Source: Neomicrococcus aestuarii
GTDB lineage: Bacteria; Actinomycetota; Actinomycetes; Actinomycetales; Micrococcaceae
Length of the DNA: 64,000 nt
Reading direction: 5' to 3'
Assembly (NCBI RefSeq): GCF_014201135.1
Contig: NZ_JACHDR010000001.1
Span: forward strand, 248,001 to 312,000
Positions within the stretch are counted from its first letter, which is position 1; the number at the start of each line of letters is the position of its first letter. Under the pieces are notes generated by a model. The model was not told where the DNA came from, ran no database searches, and worked only from the letters and a program-made list of their open reading frames with translations. This document shows, piece after piece, positions 27,719 through 36,318 of the stretch. The position numbers and the translations under genes were made by a program.

Positions 27719-28263
27719 TCGCTGACCCACGGCAACAGAATAGATGGCCTGGTATCCACGACGAACAGCATGGGATCCACGTATTCACCGTTGAGGCGAA
27801 CGCCCCAATGCAAGCACGCATTCGTGCAATGCCCGCCGGTCGAGATGGTTCCCACCGCTTGACCCTGACTGACAGGGTCGCCGACTTTGAGCTCGGAGGA
27901 GATCGGCTCAAACGAAGAGACGTATCCGTTGCCGTGATCCAGTGACAGCACTGGGCGGTCCACGACGGTTCCTCGATAGGAGACCCGGCCCGCCGCGGGA
28001 GCCGTCGCCACCTCAGGGGTATTGCCTTTGAGGTCGATCCCGCGATGCCCGGGAGACCACTTGAATTCGGGCTGATCGTAGGGTTCCAGAATCACTGGCG
28101 TGAGATAGCCCGGTGCCTCAGATGCGGAACCCACCACGGGCAAGGGCCATTTCCATGACCCCGGCGCTTCCGTTGCCGGCGCACTAGACGCAAGCTGCGT
28201 CGTCGTCATCCACGATGTCAGCAGGAGCGAAAGAAGTATCAGCGAGCGGGGCAGCAACTGCAT
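27715..28263 (-). CDS. Secreted M23 (LytM-type) peptidase-domain protein
   Basis: 182 residues. The N-terminal signal peptide (SLILLSLLLTSWMTTTQLASSAPA) is followed by a short linker and a single M23 domain. The zinc-site motifs are GHRGIDLKG (H-x3-D) near residue 92 and the C-terminal C-L-H-W-G-V-R with the second His pair element. The domain is short and carries two Cys in GGHCTNACLHWG. M23 enzymes cut peptidoglycan peptide cross-bridges or act as scaffolds. Its position divergent from rpsB is conserved in many actinobacteria. A one-mismatch dispersed word lies in the signal-peptide coding part. Confidence 0.88.
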   Translation of the reverse strand: MQLLPRSLILLSLLLTSWMTTTQLASSAPATEAPGSWKWPLPVVGSASEAPGYLTPVILEPYDQPEFKWSPGHRGIDLKGNTPEVATAPAAGRVSYRGTVVDRPVLSLDHGNGYVSSFEPISSELKVGDPVSQGQAVGTISTGGHCTNACLHWGVRLNGEYVDPMLFVVDTRPSILLPWVSD

Positions 28264-28705
28264 TCGGTGGTCCTTTCCTCGTCTTGAACCCGCAGGAATC
28301 GGTTGTTTGGAACCATACTTGCGAGCTCAGGAAATCGGCGGGGATCGCACCGCCAAAGTGGGGATAACGACGTGCCGTGGAGCACGTTTCTCGGTGCTGT
28401 GAGTGAAGCAGAGCTGTAGTACTATTGGAACAGCAGTTTTCCTTGGATGCACTGTGCCCGCACGGGTTCAATGCGCTAGGGGGCTGACTTCGCGCTAATC
28501 GCGAGCAAAGATCAAGAATTCACCTGAAATCTCGATCGATGCAACGCGCCTCCCGTGGTCCGGTTTCCGGAAGGGGTGGAGTGCTCGGTTTTATCGGGGC
28601 GGTTAGCTAGGGGTTCTCCACACTGGAGATACCGTCAAACCACTAACACCAGTGCAGTTACCGCGGTTCACAAGAACCGGCCGCTACTGCCGAAAGGAAT
28701 GCGAC
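28264..28705. other. Divergent promoter region and rpsB leader
   Basis: No protein gene is supported. It must hold the promoter of the M23 gene (minus) and of rpsB (plus). The rpsB side includes a small hairpin (CTCCA, TGGAG at 28616-28628) and GC-rich sequence that could form a leader structure for ribosomal-protein autoregulation. I could not match it to a named leader class. Confidence 0.4.
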
Positions 28706-29554
28706 ATGCCAGTCGTAACTATGCGCCAGCTTCTTGATAGCGGCGTTCACTTCGGTCACCAGACCCGTCGTTGGAACCCGAAGATGAAGCGTTTCATCTT
28801 CACCGAGCGCAACGGCATCTACATCATTGACTTGCAGCAGTCGCTGTCCTTCATTGACCGCGCTTACGAGTTCGTGAAGGAAACGGTCGCTCACGGCGGA
28901 ACCGTTCTCTTCGTCGGCACCAAGAAGCAGGCTCAGGAAGCAATTGCCGAGCAGGCTACCCGCGTGAACCAGCCATACGTCAACCACCGTTGGTTGGGCG
29001 GTATGCTCACGAACTTCCAGACCGTTTCCAAGCGCGTTTCCCGCATGAAGGAACTCGAAGAAATCAACTTCGAGGACGTTGCAGGCTCCGGACACACCAA
29101 GAAGGAACTGTTGCTTCTCAAGCGCGAGCTCGACAAGTTGCAGGCAAACCTCGGTGGTATCCGCAACCTCACCAAGACGCCTTCCATCATCTGGGTTGTT
29201 GACACCAAGAAGGAACACCTCGCGGTTGACGAAGCTAAGAAGCTCGGCATCCCAGTGGTAGCAATCCTTGACACCAACTGCGATCCTGACGAAGTTGACT
29301 TCCCAATCCCAGGTAACGATGACGCCATCCGCTCGGTCAACCTGTTGACCCGCGTGATCGCTGACGCTGTTGCTGAAGGCTTGATCGCTCGTCACAACCG
29401 CAACTCCAACTCCACCGAGCAGGCCGCTGAGCCACTTGCTGAGTGGGAGCGCGAATTGCTCGAAGGCAAGGCTGCTGAAGAAGCTGCTCCTGCCACCGAA
29501 GAGGCCGCACCAGCCGCTGAAGCTCCGGCTGAAGCTGCTGCGGAAGAAAAGTAA
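28706..29554 (+). CDS. rpsB: 30S ribosomal protein S2
   Basis: 282 residues. The start is the ATG at 28706 behind GAAAGGA, giving the standard N-terminus [19 protein letters not shown]; an earlier in-frame ATG adds non-family residues. S2 hallmarks are [35 protein letters not shown] and DTNCDPD. The last 30 residues form an Ala/Glu-rich tail usual in actinobacteria. It binds the 30S head/body junction with S3 and S1-type proteins. Codons are strongly biased, as in highly expressed genes. It is followed by a strong hairpin before tsf. Confidence 0.99.
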   Translation: MPVVTMRQLLDSGVHFGHQTRRWNPKMKRFIFTERNGIYIIDLQQSLSFIDRAYEFVKETVAHGGTVLFVGTKKQAQEAIAEQATRVNQPYVNHRWLGGMLTNFQTVSKRVSRMKELEEINFEDVAGSGHTKKELLLLKRELDKLQANLGGIRNLTKTPSIIWVVDTKKEHLAVDEAKKLGIPVVAILDTNCDPDEVDFPIPGNDDAIRSVNLLTRVIADAVAEGLIARHNRNSNSTEQAAEPLAEWERELLEGKAAEEAAPATEEAAPAAEAPAEAAAEEK

Positions 29555-29577
29555 CCAGCGAAAACCCAACTACCAAC

Positions 29578-29623
29578 CGAACACGCGGACGCGCCACTCA
29601 CTCGTGATGCGTCCGCGTGTTCG
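29578..29623 (+). terminator. Strong hairpin between rpsB and tsf
   Basis: A perfect 15-bp GC-rich inverted repeat (29578-29592, 29609-29623) without a following T-tract. It may act as partial terminator or mRNA-stabilising element setting the S2 to EF-Ts ratio. Confidence 0.6.
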
Positions 29624-29689
29624 GCACGGCTGAGCTCCTAACAAGGAGCCCAGCCCCACAGTTACTACTTTCAACGAATGGGGTTGAAC

Positions 29690-30529
29690 ATGGCCAACTA
29701 CACGGCAGCAGACATCAAGGAACTTCGCGAGCGCACCGGCGCTGGCATGATGGATGTCAAGAAGGCTCTCGACGAAGCTAATGGCGACGCTGAGAAGGCA
29801 ATCGAGATCATCCGCATCAAGGGTCTTAAGGGCGCTACCAAGCGCGAAGGCCGTTCGACCGCCGAGGGCCTCGTTGCCGCTCAGGTTGTTGAAGGCAAGA
29901 TTGGCTACCTCGTAGAGGTTAACTGCGAGACGGACTTCGTTGCTAAGAGCGACAAGTTCATCCAGCTTGCAAACAAGGTTCTTGAAACCGCTGTGGCTTC
30001 CGGCTCCGGCGACCTCGAGACCGTTTTGGCAGCTGACGTTGAAGGCAAGAAGCTTGCTGACTACGTGATCGAAGAAGGCGCTGTCTTGGGCGAGAAGATT
30101 GTGGTTCGCCGCACCGCTCGCGTTGAAGGTGCAGCTGTTGAGGCTTACCTCCACAAGACCTCCAAGGACCTTCCTGCACAGGTTGGCGTTCTCATCGCTG
30201 TAGACGCTGACTCTGCCGCTGCACGCTCCGTTGCACACGACGTTGCTGTGCACACCGCTGCAATGGCTCCTACCTACCTCAGCCGCGAAGAAGTTCCAGC
30301 TGACTTGGTTGAGAACGAGCGTCGTATCGCTGAAGAGACCGCTCGCGCCGAGGGCAAGCCGGAAGCTGCAATGACGAAGATCGTTGAAGGCCGTTTGACC
30401 GGCTTCTTCAAGGAAGGCGTTCTGGTTGACCAGGCCTTCGCTAAGGATGCCAAGAAGAGCGTTGGCGCTGTTCTTAAGGAAGCAAACGCAAATGCAACCG
30501 CATTCGTTCGTTTCCGCGTTGGCGCCTAA
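29690..30529 (+). CDS. tsf: Elongation factor Ts
   Basis: 279 residues, with start chosen at the ATG at 29690 (MANYTAADIKELRERTGAGMM), the family N-terminus; a start four codons earlier is less likely. The N-terminal domain has the canonical TGAGMMDVKKALDE. The core has the EF-Tu-binding LVEVNCETDFVA motif with the Thr-Asp-Phe-Val residues, and two dimerisation-type subdomains follow. EF-Ts exchanges GDP for GTP on EF-Tu. Strong codon bias. It ends at an intrinsic terminator with a GAAA loop. Confidence 0.99.
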   Translation: MANYTAADIKELRERTGAGMMDVKKALDEANGDAEKAIEIIRIKGLKGATKREGRSTAEGLVAAQVVEGKIGYLVEVNCETDFVAKSDKFIQLANKVLETAVASGSGDLETVLAADVEGKKLADYVIEEGAVLGEKIVVRRTARVEGAAVEAYLHKTSKDLPAQVGVLIAVDADSAAARSVAHDVAVHTAAMAPTYLSREEVPADLVENERRIAEETARAEGKPEAAMTKIVEGRLTGFFKEGVLVDQAFAKDAKKSVGAVLKEANANATAFVRFRVGA

Positions 30530-30615
30530 GGGTTCCAACACCATAACCGTCCGGAGACACTGAAGAGTCTGATCGATTCAACAGCATCGTCACGGGCAAA
30601 AAATATGCAAGAGTT

Positions 30616-30648
30616 AGGGGTGGTCACGAAAGTGACCGCCCCTTTTCT
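30616..30648 (+). terminator. Intrinsic terminator of tsf
   Basis: Arms 30616-30627 and 30632-30643 close a GAAA tetraloop (one G-T wobble), with a T-rich tail. It separates rpsB-tsf from the pyrH-frr-cdsA unit. Confidence 0.85.
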
Positions 30649-30702
30649 CTGCGCAGCAGAAGCACGTTTGGCCGCGATTGACGCGGCACGGGAGGAAAAC
30701 TT

Positions 30703-31473
30703 ATGAGCACGGCAGACACCACCAACACCGACACCACCGCTAACGCACCCCAAGGAAACGAGTCGGAACAGAAGCGTCGCCGCGTTCTCCTAAAGCTTTC
30801 CGGAGAAGTTTTTGGCGGCGGCAAGGTGGGCTTGGACACCACGACCGTTCGCAACATCGCAGAACAGATCGCCTCCACCGTGGGCAAGGTTGAAGTGGCC
30901 ATTGTGGTGGGCGGCGGAAACTTCTTCCGCGGCGCCGAACTCAGCCAGGCCGGCATGGACCGCAGCCGCGCCGACTACATGGGCATGCTCGGCACGGTCA
31001 TGAACTGCTTGGCTTTGCAGGATTTCTTGGAGCAAGCCGGCGTTGACACCCGTGTGCAGTCCGCGATCTCCATGGCACAGGTTGCTGAGGCGTACATCCC
31101 ACGCCGCGCCATCCGCCACATGGAAAAGGACCGCGTCGTGATCTTCGGTGCTGGTGCCGGATTGCCATACTTCTCGACGGACACCGTCGCTGCTCAGCGC
31201 GCCCTCGAAGTGGGCGCTGACGTGGTGCTCATGGCTAAGAGCGGCGTTGACGGCGTGTACACCGCAGATCCGAAGACCAACCCGGACGCTGAACTCATCG
31301 AGAACCTCACGTACGACGAGGCGCTGCAGCGCAACCTTCGCGTGATGGACCAGACCGCGATGACCATGTGCAAGGACAACAAGCTTGAAATGATGGTCTT
31401 TGGCATGGAAGGCCAGGGCAACGTCACTCGTGCCATCTTGGGCGAACGCATGGGAACACGCGTCACCGTCTAG
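30703..31473 (+). CDS. pyrH: UMP kinase
   Basis: 256 residues. An N-terminal extension of about 24 hydrophilic residues precedes the amino-acid-kinase fold beginning [15 protein letters not shown]. Key blocks are the glycine loop [28 protein letters not shown], the [17 protein letters not shown] region and [13 protein letters not shown]. It phosphorylates UMP to UDP with ATP and is allosterically controlled by GTP and UTP in bacteria. The start has GGAGG. The downstream frr gene follows after 59 bases. Confidence 0.98.
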   Translation: MSTADTTNTDTTANAPQGNESEQKRRRVLLKLSGEVFGGGKVGLDTTTVRNIAEQIASTVGKVEVAIVVGGGNFFRGAELSQAGMDRSRADYMGMLGTVMNCLALQDFLEQAGVDTRVQSAISMAQVAEAYIPRRAIRHMEKDRVVIFGAGAGLPYFSTDTVAAQRALEVGADVVLMAKSGVDGVYTADPKTNPDAELIENLTYDEALQRNLRVMDQTAMTMCKDNKLEMMVFGMEGQGNVTRAILGERMGTRVTV

Positions 31474-31532
31474 GATGAAGTAAGTATTATTTTCAGTAGA
31501 TTTACGCCCTGGGACGGGCAAAAGGAGACATC

Positions 31533-32090
31533 GTGATTGAGGAAACCCTCAGCGAAGCCGCTGACAAAATGGAACGCACTATCGAGGCGGCCCGCGAAGA
31601 TTTCGCATCGGTCCGCACCGGCCGCGCTAACCCCAACCTGTACGCCAAGGTCATGGTGGACTACTACGGTTCCCCGACGCCTTTGCAGCAGTTGGCATCC
31701 TTCGCTACCCCTGATGCTCGTACCATCCTCATCACCCCGTATGACACCACGGCTCTTCGCGAAATCGAGAAGGCTTTGGGTGACTCGGAAGTAGGCGCTA
31801 ACCCGTCTAACGATGGCAAGACCATTCGTATTGTCATGCCGGAACTCACGCAAGAGCGCCGCAAGGAATACGTGAAGGTCGTCAAGGGTAAGGGCGAAGA
31901 CGCTAAGGTTGCCATCCGTAACCACCGCCGCAAGGCCAAGGAAGCTATCGACAAGCTCGTCAAGGACAGCGAAATCGGTGAAGATGATGGCTCACGTGGT
32001 GAGAAGGAACTGGACGCGCTTACGAAGAAGCACGTTGACCAGATCGACGAAATGTTGAAGAAGAAGGAAGCTGAGCTTCTCGAGGTCTAA
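31533..32090 (+). CDS. frr: Ribosome recycling factor
   Basis: 185 residues, GTG start behind AAAGGAG. Full-length RRF: the coiled-coil N-terminal part MERTIEAAREDFASVRTGRANP, the head domain PTPLQQLASFATPDARTILI, and the C-terminal helix RRKAKEAIDKLVKD. With EF-G it splits post-termination ribosomes. The gene sits between pyrH and cdsA as in most actinobacteria, with 2 bases before cdsA. Confidence 0.98.
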   Translation: MIEETLSEAADKMERTIEAAREDFASVRTGRANPNLYAKVMVDYYGSPTPLQQLASFATPDARTILITPYDTTALREIEKALGDSEVGANPSNDGKTIRIVMPELTQERRKEYVKVVKGKGEDAKVAIRNHRRKAKEAIDKLVKDSEIGEDDGSRGEKELDALTKKHVDQIDEMLKKKEAELLEV

Positions 32091-32092
32091 AT

Positions 32093-33010
32093 ATGACCGA
32101 TCCACAACAGCGCCCCCAGCACCACTCCACAGGTCCCATGGACCTTGTGCACGAGTATGAAGCGATGCGAGATGCTCGCGCCGAACGCGGCCGAGCCTCC
32201 AAAGCCGGCCGTGATTTACCAGCCGCCATTCTCGTGGGAGTTTTTCTCCTCGCAGTGGTACTGGTGGGCCTGTTTTGGTTTCCGATAGCTTTCATCATCC
32301 TCGTGACCATGTTCGCGATGGTGGGATGTTGGGAGGTGTCACGCGCTTTCCAGCGTTCCAATACTCGCGTTCCCATGAGGCCGCTGGTGCTTGCCGCCGG
32401 TGCGCTGCCGGTAGCGGCAGCCCTCGCGGGTCCCGAAGGTTTGGGTTTCGCCACCATTGTGTCCATCACTGTGTTGTTGCTGTGGAACGTGGTGGCCCGG
32501 CCGCCGCACTTGTTGCGTTCCCTCATGGCTGGCACGTTCACGGCCCTGTGGGTGCCGCTGATGATCAGCTTCGCGGTGCTGTTGTTCAACGAACAGGACG
32601 GCCACCTCAAAGTGGCGACTCTTCTGTTGCTCGTGGTCGCCAATGACACCTTCGGCTACTTGGTGGGTGCGTCCTTCGGAAAGCACCCCATGGCGCCGAA
32701 GATCAGCCCGAAGAAATCGTGGGAGGGCTTCGCGGGCAGCGTTGCCGGCGCGATTGTGGTGGGCGTTCTCGCAAGCGTGTTCGTTCTGGACACCCCGTGG
32801 TGGTCCGGCCTCCTGTTGGCTGTGGCAACCGTTGCGGCAGCTACCACCGGTGACTTGTCCGAGTCCCTCGTCAAGCGTGAGCTTGGCATCAAGGACATGA
32901 GCAACATCCTGCCCGGTCACGGTGGTGTGATGGACCGCCTCGATTCCATTGTTTTCGCATCCCCCGTCGCTTATGTGCTGGCGCTCTTGACGATGCCAGG
33001 TTCTATCTAG
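32093..33010 (+). CDS. cdsA: Phosphatidate cytidylyltransferase
   Basis: 305 residues. A hydrophilic N-terminal segment of about 40 residues is followed by about eight membrane helices. The C-terminal CTP-transferase signature is complete: TGDLSESLVKRELGIKD then LPGHGGVMDRLDS. The enzyme makes CDP-diacylglycerol from phosphatidate and CTP, the precursor used by the CDP-alcohol transferase at 23.4 kb. It is part of the pyrH-frr-cdsA unit, 2 bases after frr. Confidence 0.97.
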   Translation: MTDPQQRPQHHSTGPMDLVHEYEAMRDARAERGRASKAGRDLPAAILVGVFLLAVVLVGLFWFPIAFIILVTMFAMVGCWEVSRAFQRSNTRVPMRPLVLAAGALPVAAALAGPEGLGFATIVSITVLLLWNVVARPPHLLRSLMAGTFTALWVPLMISFAVLLFNEQDGHLKVATLLLLVVANDTFGYLVGASFGKHPMAPKISPKKSWEGFAGSVAGAIVVGVLASVFVLDTPWWSGLLLAVATVAAATTGDLSESLVKRELGIKDMSNILPGHGGVMDRLDSIVFASPVAYVLALLTMPGSI

Positions 33011-33073
33011 ATCCCATGTGCCTGTGAGGCGTGGGTCTTGCCTCGATGCATGATTTTCGAGAAAGTTGAGTTT

Positions 33074-33715
33074 GTGAGCACCCAGAATTTCCCTTCAGAT
33101 CAGGCTTCCCGCCACGCCCAGTTCGGCAAGGTGAGCGGTAGCGAGTACGGCTACGCCGTGGATGAGGTGGACGCGTTCCTTGCGCGTGCGCGGGAGAGCT
33201 TCTCCGCGCCCGAGGGCACGGCGGGAATTCTGAGCACACAGGACATTCGTGACATCACGTTCCTCCCGGCGCAGGGCGGCTACGACGCCACCGAGGTGGA
33301 CGAGGCCCTCGAGCGCCTTGAGGAGGCTTTCGCGGCGCGGAATCAGCGCAAGACCGCGGGTGCAGCGGCCGCGGTGAGCCCAGTTTCTGAGTACGACGAC
33401 GCAGCTTCCGTCACGCAGGCCGTGACAGAAATACCTACTGACGGGGATCCCGTCGAATTCAGTGCTGCAGTTCAGGGACGCCTTGAGCGGTCCGCGGGGG
33501 AGCGCTTCCGCGCACCGAGCGATGACAACGCGAATTCCTACAACGTCGAAGACGTCGACGCACTGTGTGACCGACTGCTGACCGAGCCCGGGGCGTTGAC
33601 GTCCAGGGCTATTCGGGCTGTCACGTTCCGCGTGACTCGAGGCGCCGAAGGCTACGAAGAAGCTCAGGTTGATGGATTCTTGGAGCGCGTCGCCGAAGAG
33701 CTCGACGCCCGCTAG
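33074..33715 (+). CDS. DivIVA-domain protein
   Basis: 213 residues from a GTG at 33074 (MSTQNFPSDQ); an upstream ATG adds 12 atypical residues. It carries three degenerate DivIVA-like units: YGYAVDEVDAFLARARESF, YDATEVDEALERLEEAF and, after a linker, YNVEDVDALCDRLL plus EEAQVDGFLERV. Actinobacterial relatives downstream of cdsA are linked to cell-wall growth or division, but the exact role is unknown. The linker between the units contains an exact dispersed word (33392-33402), read as Glu-Tyr-Asp-Asp-Ala-Ala. It is convergent with the symporter gene, stops overlapping by 4 bases. Confidence 0.8.
   Translation: MSTQNFPSDQASRHAQFGKVSGSEYGYAVDEVDAFLARARESFSAPEGTAGILSTQDIRDITFLPAQGGYDATEVDEALERLEEAFAARNQRKTAGAAAAVSPVSEYDDAASVTQAVTEIPTDGDPVEFSAAVQGRLERSAGERFRAPSDDNANSYNVEDVDALCDRLLTEPGALTSRAIRAVTFRVTRGAEGYEEAQVDGFLERVAEELDAR
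33392..33402 (+). repeat. Dispersed word TACGACGACGC
   Basis: Exact copy in the inter-unit linker of the DivIVA-domain gene. Confidence 0.85.
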
Positions 33716-35190
33716 TTCCTACTCCCGAATTCCTCGGGAACGTGGAGTCGACGCATAACGGCGTCCACGGCATCGGATGACGGTCGGCGGCTCTTGCCGA
33801 CCAAGGAACCGAGCACGGCAGCCGCGAAGGCCGCCGGTACGGACCATACCGCTGGCTGAGACAGAACGCTCACGATTTCGCTATCCCAACCCAGCTCCAC
33901 GACGGACAGCCCAAGCGGCACCAAACACGTCACAGCACCGGTGACCATGCCGCTAATCGCACCGACACTCGTGAGCCCACGCCACCAGATCCCCAGCAAG
34001 AGCACCGGCGCAATGGTGGACGCCGTAAAGGCAAACACTGCCCCCACCGCACCGGCGAGACCAGCCGTTTCTGCCAGCAGCGCCAAGAAGGTGGGGACCG
34101 CTACCGCGATGACCGTTCCGGCCCGGAACCCATTGACGGTTCCCTTGAACAAGCCTTGGCTCAGCACTCCTGCCAGAGACACCACCAGCCCCGAGCTCGT
34201 GGATAAGAAGGCCGCGAACGCGCCACCCATCACGATTGCCGACAGCACGCTCGCTACCGGGCCAGAAAACACAGCCGAGGGCAGAAGCAGGACGGTAGCA
34301 TCGGCGTCGTCCGGGGAAAGCCCCGGCAAAAGCCCGCGCCCCAGTGTCCCCAAGGTGACCGGGAAGAGGTAAAAGAAGGAGACGAGCGCCAACACAATCA
34401 CCGTGGTGCGGCGGGCCGAGGGGCCGTCCGGATTGGTATAGAACCGGACCAGGACGTGCGGCAGGCCGAGCGTCCCGAACAGCAGCGCAATGATGAGGGA
34501 GATGGTGCCCAAGAGTCCCATGTCATCGCTCACGGATTCGGGGCCGAAGCCGTCCTGCAGGACCGTCTCGAGGCTGCTGCTGGCGCCGAGGGTTTCCAAG
34601 ATCATGAAGGTGGGGATCGCGAGCGCGCAAAGCTTGAGCCAGTACTGGAATGCCTGCACGAAGGTGATGGAGCGCATGCCGCCGGCCAGCACGGTCAAGC
34701 ACACCACCAGCGACACCAGCAGTGCGCCGGACCAGCCAGGCAGGCCCGTGGCGACGCGGAAGGTGAGCGCGGCTCCGTGCAATTGGGGAATGATGTACAT
34801 CCATCCCACCAACACCACCAGGACGCTCATGCTTGAGCGGACGGCCCGTGAGTTGAAGCGGATCTGCGCGAAGTCGGGCAGGGTGTAGGCGCCGGAGCGG
34901 CGCAGGGGAGCGGCCACGAACAGGAGCAGCATCAAGTAGCCGGCGGTGTAACCGATGGGAAACCAGAGCGCATCCTGGCCGGAAAGCACAATGAGCCCGG
35001 CGACGCCGAGGAAGCTCGCGGCCGAAAGGTATTCGCCGCCAATCGAGCTGGCGTTCCACCACGGTTTGACCGTGCGGGAGGCCACGTAGAAATCGCTGGT
35101 GGTGCGCGAAAAACGCAGTCCATAGCCGGCGATGAGGACGGTGGCGGCGCACACGACGGCGATCGCAATGAGCGATCCTTCCGGCGTCAC
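33712..35190 (-). CDS. Sodium:solute symporter (SSS family)
   Basis: 492 residues, about thirteen hydrophobic segments. SSS marks are SDFYVASRTVKPWWNASSIGGEYLSAASFLG near residue 35-65, LAGGMRSITFVQAFQYWLK and the LGTLGLPHVLVRFYTNPDG block, closest to the acetate/monocarboxylate (ActP, MctC-like) branch. It couples Na+ to uptake of a small carboxylate. The GTG start overlaps the stop of the small membrane gene upstream, which likely encodes its partner subunit. It is co-directional with the LytTR regulator and kinase, which probably control it. Confidence 0.88.
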   Translation of the reverse strand: MTPEGSLIAIAVVCAATVLIAGYGLRFSRTTSDFYVASRTVKPWWNASSIGGEYLSAASFLGVAGLIVLSGQDALWFPIGYTAGYLMLLLFVAAPLRRSGAYTLPDFAQIRFNSRAVRSSMSVLVVLVGWMYIIPQLHGAALTFRVATGLPGWSGALLVSLVVCLTVLAGGMRSITFVQAFQYWLKLCALAIPTFMILETLGASSSLETVLQDGFGPESVSDDMGLLGTISLIIALLFGTLGLPHVLVRFYTNPDGPSARRTTVIVLALVSFFYLFPVTLGTLGRGLLPGLSPDDADATVLLLPSAVFSGPVASVLSAIVMGGAFAAFLSTSSGLVVSLAGVLSQGLFKGTVNGFRAGTVIAVAVPTFLALLAETAGLAGAVGAVFAFTASTIAPVLLLGIWWRGLTSVGAISGMVTGAVTCLVPLGLSVVELGWDSEIVSVLSQPAVWSVPAAFAAAVLGSLVGKSRRPSSDAVDAVMRRLHVPEEFGSRN

Positions 35191-35597
35191 CGCTTCACCA
35201 AGTCGCGGTACATGCGCTCATTCTTGGTGGCGCCGCGTGAAAACAGCACCGCGGCGAACATCAGAATCGGGTACACGCCTACGCCCAGCACCAGCCAGGA
35301 CAGCGGAATGTGGAACAGCGTGAGCTCCCGGATTTCGGGCCAAAACGCCACGATGAGCGCGATGCCCACCAGAATCACCACAAAGCCGCCGGCCACCATG
35401 AGCGCTAGCCGTAGTTGCGCGCGCACGAGGGATCGCACGAAGTAAGCCTCGTCGGCACCGGTTTTTGCTTTCGGTGCGGTCGCGGGGAAGTAGTCAGCGG
35501 GTGCCACAACGCGGACGCGGTACGACGGCGCAGCGACAGTCTCCGGGGCACCCTGCGGCTCGGGTGTTGCTTGAGCGTCAGACGGTGGCTGGCTCAC
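35187..35597 (-). CDS. Small two-helix membrane protein, likely symporter partner
   Basis: 136 residues. A Pro/Ala-rich N-terminus of about 55 residues is followed by two hydrophobic helices (LALMVAGGFVVILVGIALIVAF and LSWLVLGVGVYPILMFAAVLF) and a short basic tail. The arrangement resembles DUF485/DUF4212 proteins that accompany SSS acetate transporters, though the sequence match is weak. It is coupled on both sides: its start overlaps the LytTR regulator stop and its stop overlaps the symporter start. A near-match of the dispersed word lies at 35521-35531. Confidence 0.7.
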   Translation of the reverse strand: MSQPPSDAQATPEPQGAPETVAAPSYRVRVVAPADYFPATAPKAKTGADEAYFVRSLVRAQLRLALMVAGGFVVILVGIALIVAFWPEIRELTLFHIPLSWLVLGVGVYPILMFAAVLFSRGATKNERMYRDLVKR

Positions 35598-36313
35598 GAG
35601 GGCCTCACGCGGGTTGCTTCGAGCCGGTCGCGGACGCTCGGCAGCGAGCGACGGCTGACTGGGAGTTCGGCGCCGTTGATCGCGACGGTCGCTTTGCCGT
35701 CTCGGATGCGGATGTGGTCTACGTGATCAATCGAAACCAAGAAGGAGCGGTGGATGCGCAGGAATCCGCGAGCAGCCCACTGTTCTTCGAGATCATTCAG
35801 GGTGACGCGGACTAAGTATTTTGCGTCCTTGGTGTGGAGCTGGACGTAGTCGCCCTGGGCCTGCACAAAGCGGATCTCGGATCGGGGAATCATTTTGGTG
35901 ACGCCGCCCTGATCCACGGTTACTAGGTCTGCCCGAGCGGGCGTTGAATCCTCCACAATTTCGGCGATGCGTCGCACGGATTCGTAGAGGCGTTCACGGC
36001 GTACGGGCTTGAGGATGTAATCCACGGCTGCGAGTTCGAAAGCCTCGAGCGCTTGAGCTTCATCCGCGGTGACAAAAACGATGACCGGTGGTTTGGCGAA
36101 ACGGGAAATAACGCGGGCAATATCCAGGCCGGAGAGAGCGGGCATGTGGATGTCCAAGAACATGGCGTCCACTGGGAATTCTTCGAGGGCTTTGAGTGCC
36201 GCGGCGCCGCTCGAGGCACGGTGAATTTCTCCGATCCGCGGGTCCTGAGCCAAGAGATAGCTGATCTCTTCAACGGCGGGGATCTCGTCATCGGCGACGA
36301 TCACATTGATCAT
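35594..36313 (-). CDS. LytTR-family response regulator
   Basis: 239 residues. The receiver domain has VADDE, the phospho-acceptor Asp in MFLDIHMPALSG and the Lys in YILKPVRRE. The C-terminal LytTR DNA-binding domain spans about residues 135-235 (IRFVQAQGDYVQLHT, FLRIHRSFLVSIDHV). It lies directly below the LytS-type kinase with 5 bases between. With symporter genes on both sides it is a strong candidate regulator of carboxylate uptake, as known for BtsSR and YpdAB in enterobacteria. Confidence 0.93.
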   Translation of the reverse strand: MINVIVADDEIPAVEEISYLLAQDPRIGEIHRASSGAAALKALEEFPVDAMFLDIHMPALSGLDIARVISRFAKPPVIVFVTADEAQALEAFELAAVDYILKPVRRERLYESVRRIAEIVEDSTPARADLVTVDQGGVTKMIPRSEIRFVQAQGDYVQLHTKDAKYLVRVTLNDLEEQWAARGFLRIHRSFLVSIDHVDHIRIRDGKATVAINGAELPVSRRSLPSVRDRLEATRVRPS

Positions 36314-36318
36314 GAATA

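Noticed and set aside
28264-28500. Possible c-di-AMP (ydaO) riboswitch upstream of the M23 gene
   Set aside because: Such switches often precede wall hydrolases in actinobacteria, but I could not find the conserved core blocks on the minus strand.
28652-28705. Longer start for rpsB
   Set aside because: Adds 18 residues without family support, while the ATG at 28706 has a good ribosome site and the standard N-terminus.
28658-30544. Long open frames antisense to rpsB and tsf
   Set aside because: They mirror highly biased codons of known ribosomal genes, have no ribosome sites and resemble no family.
33392-33402. YDDA as a conserved protein motif
   Set aside because: The same DNA word is read as unrelated peptides in other genes and occurs between genes, so it is not a protein-level motif.
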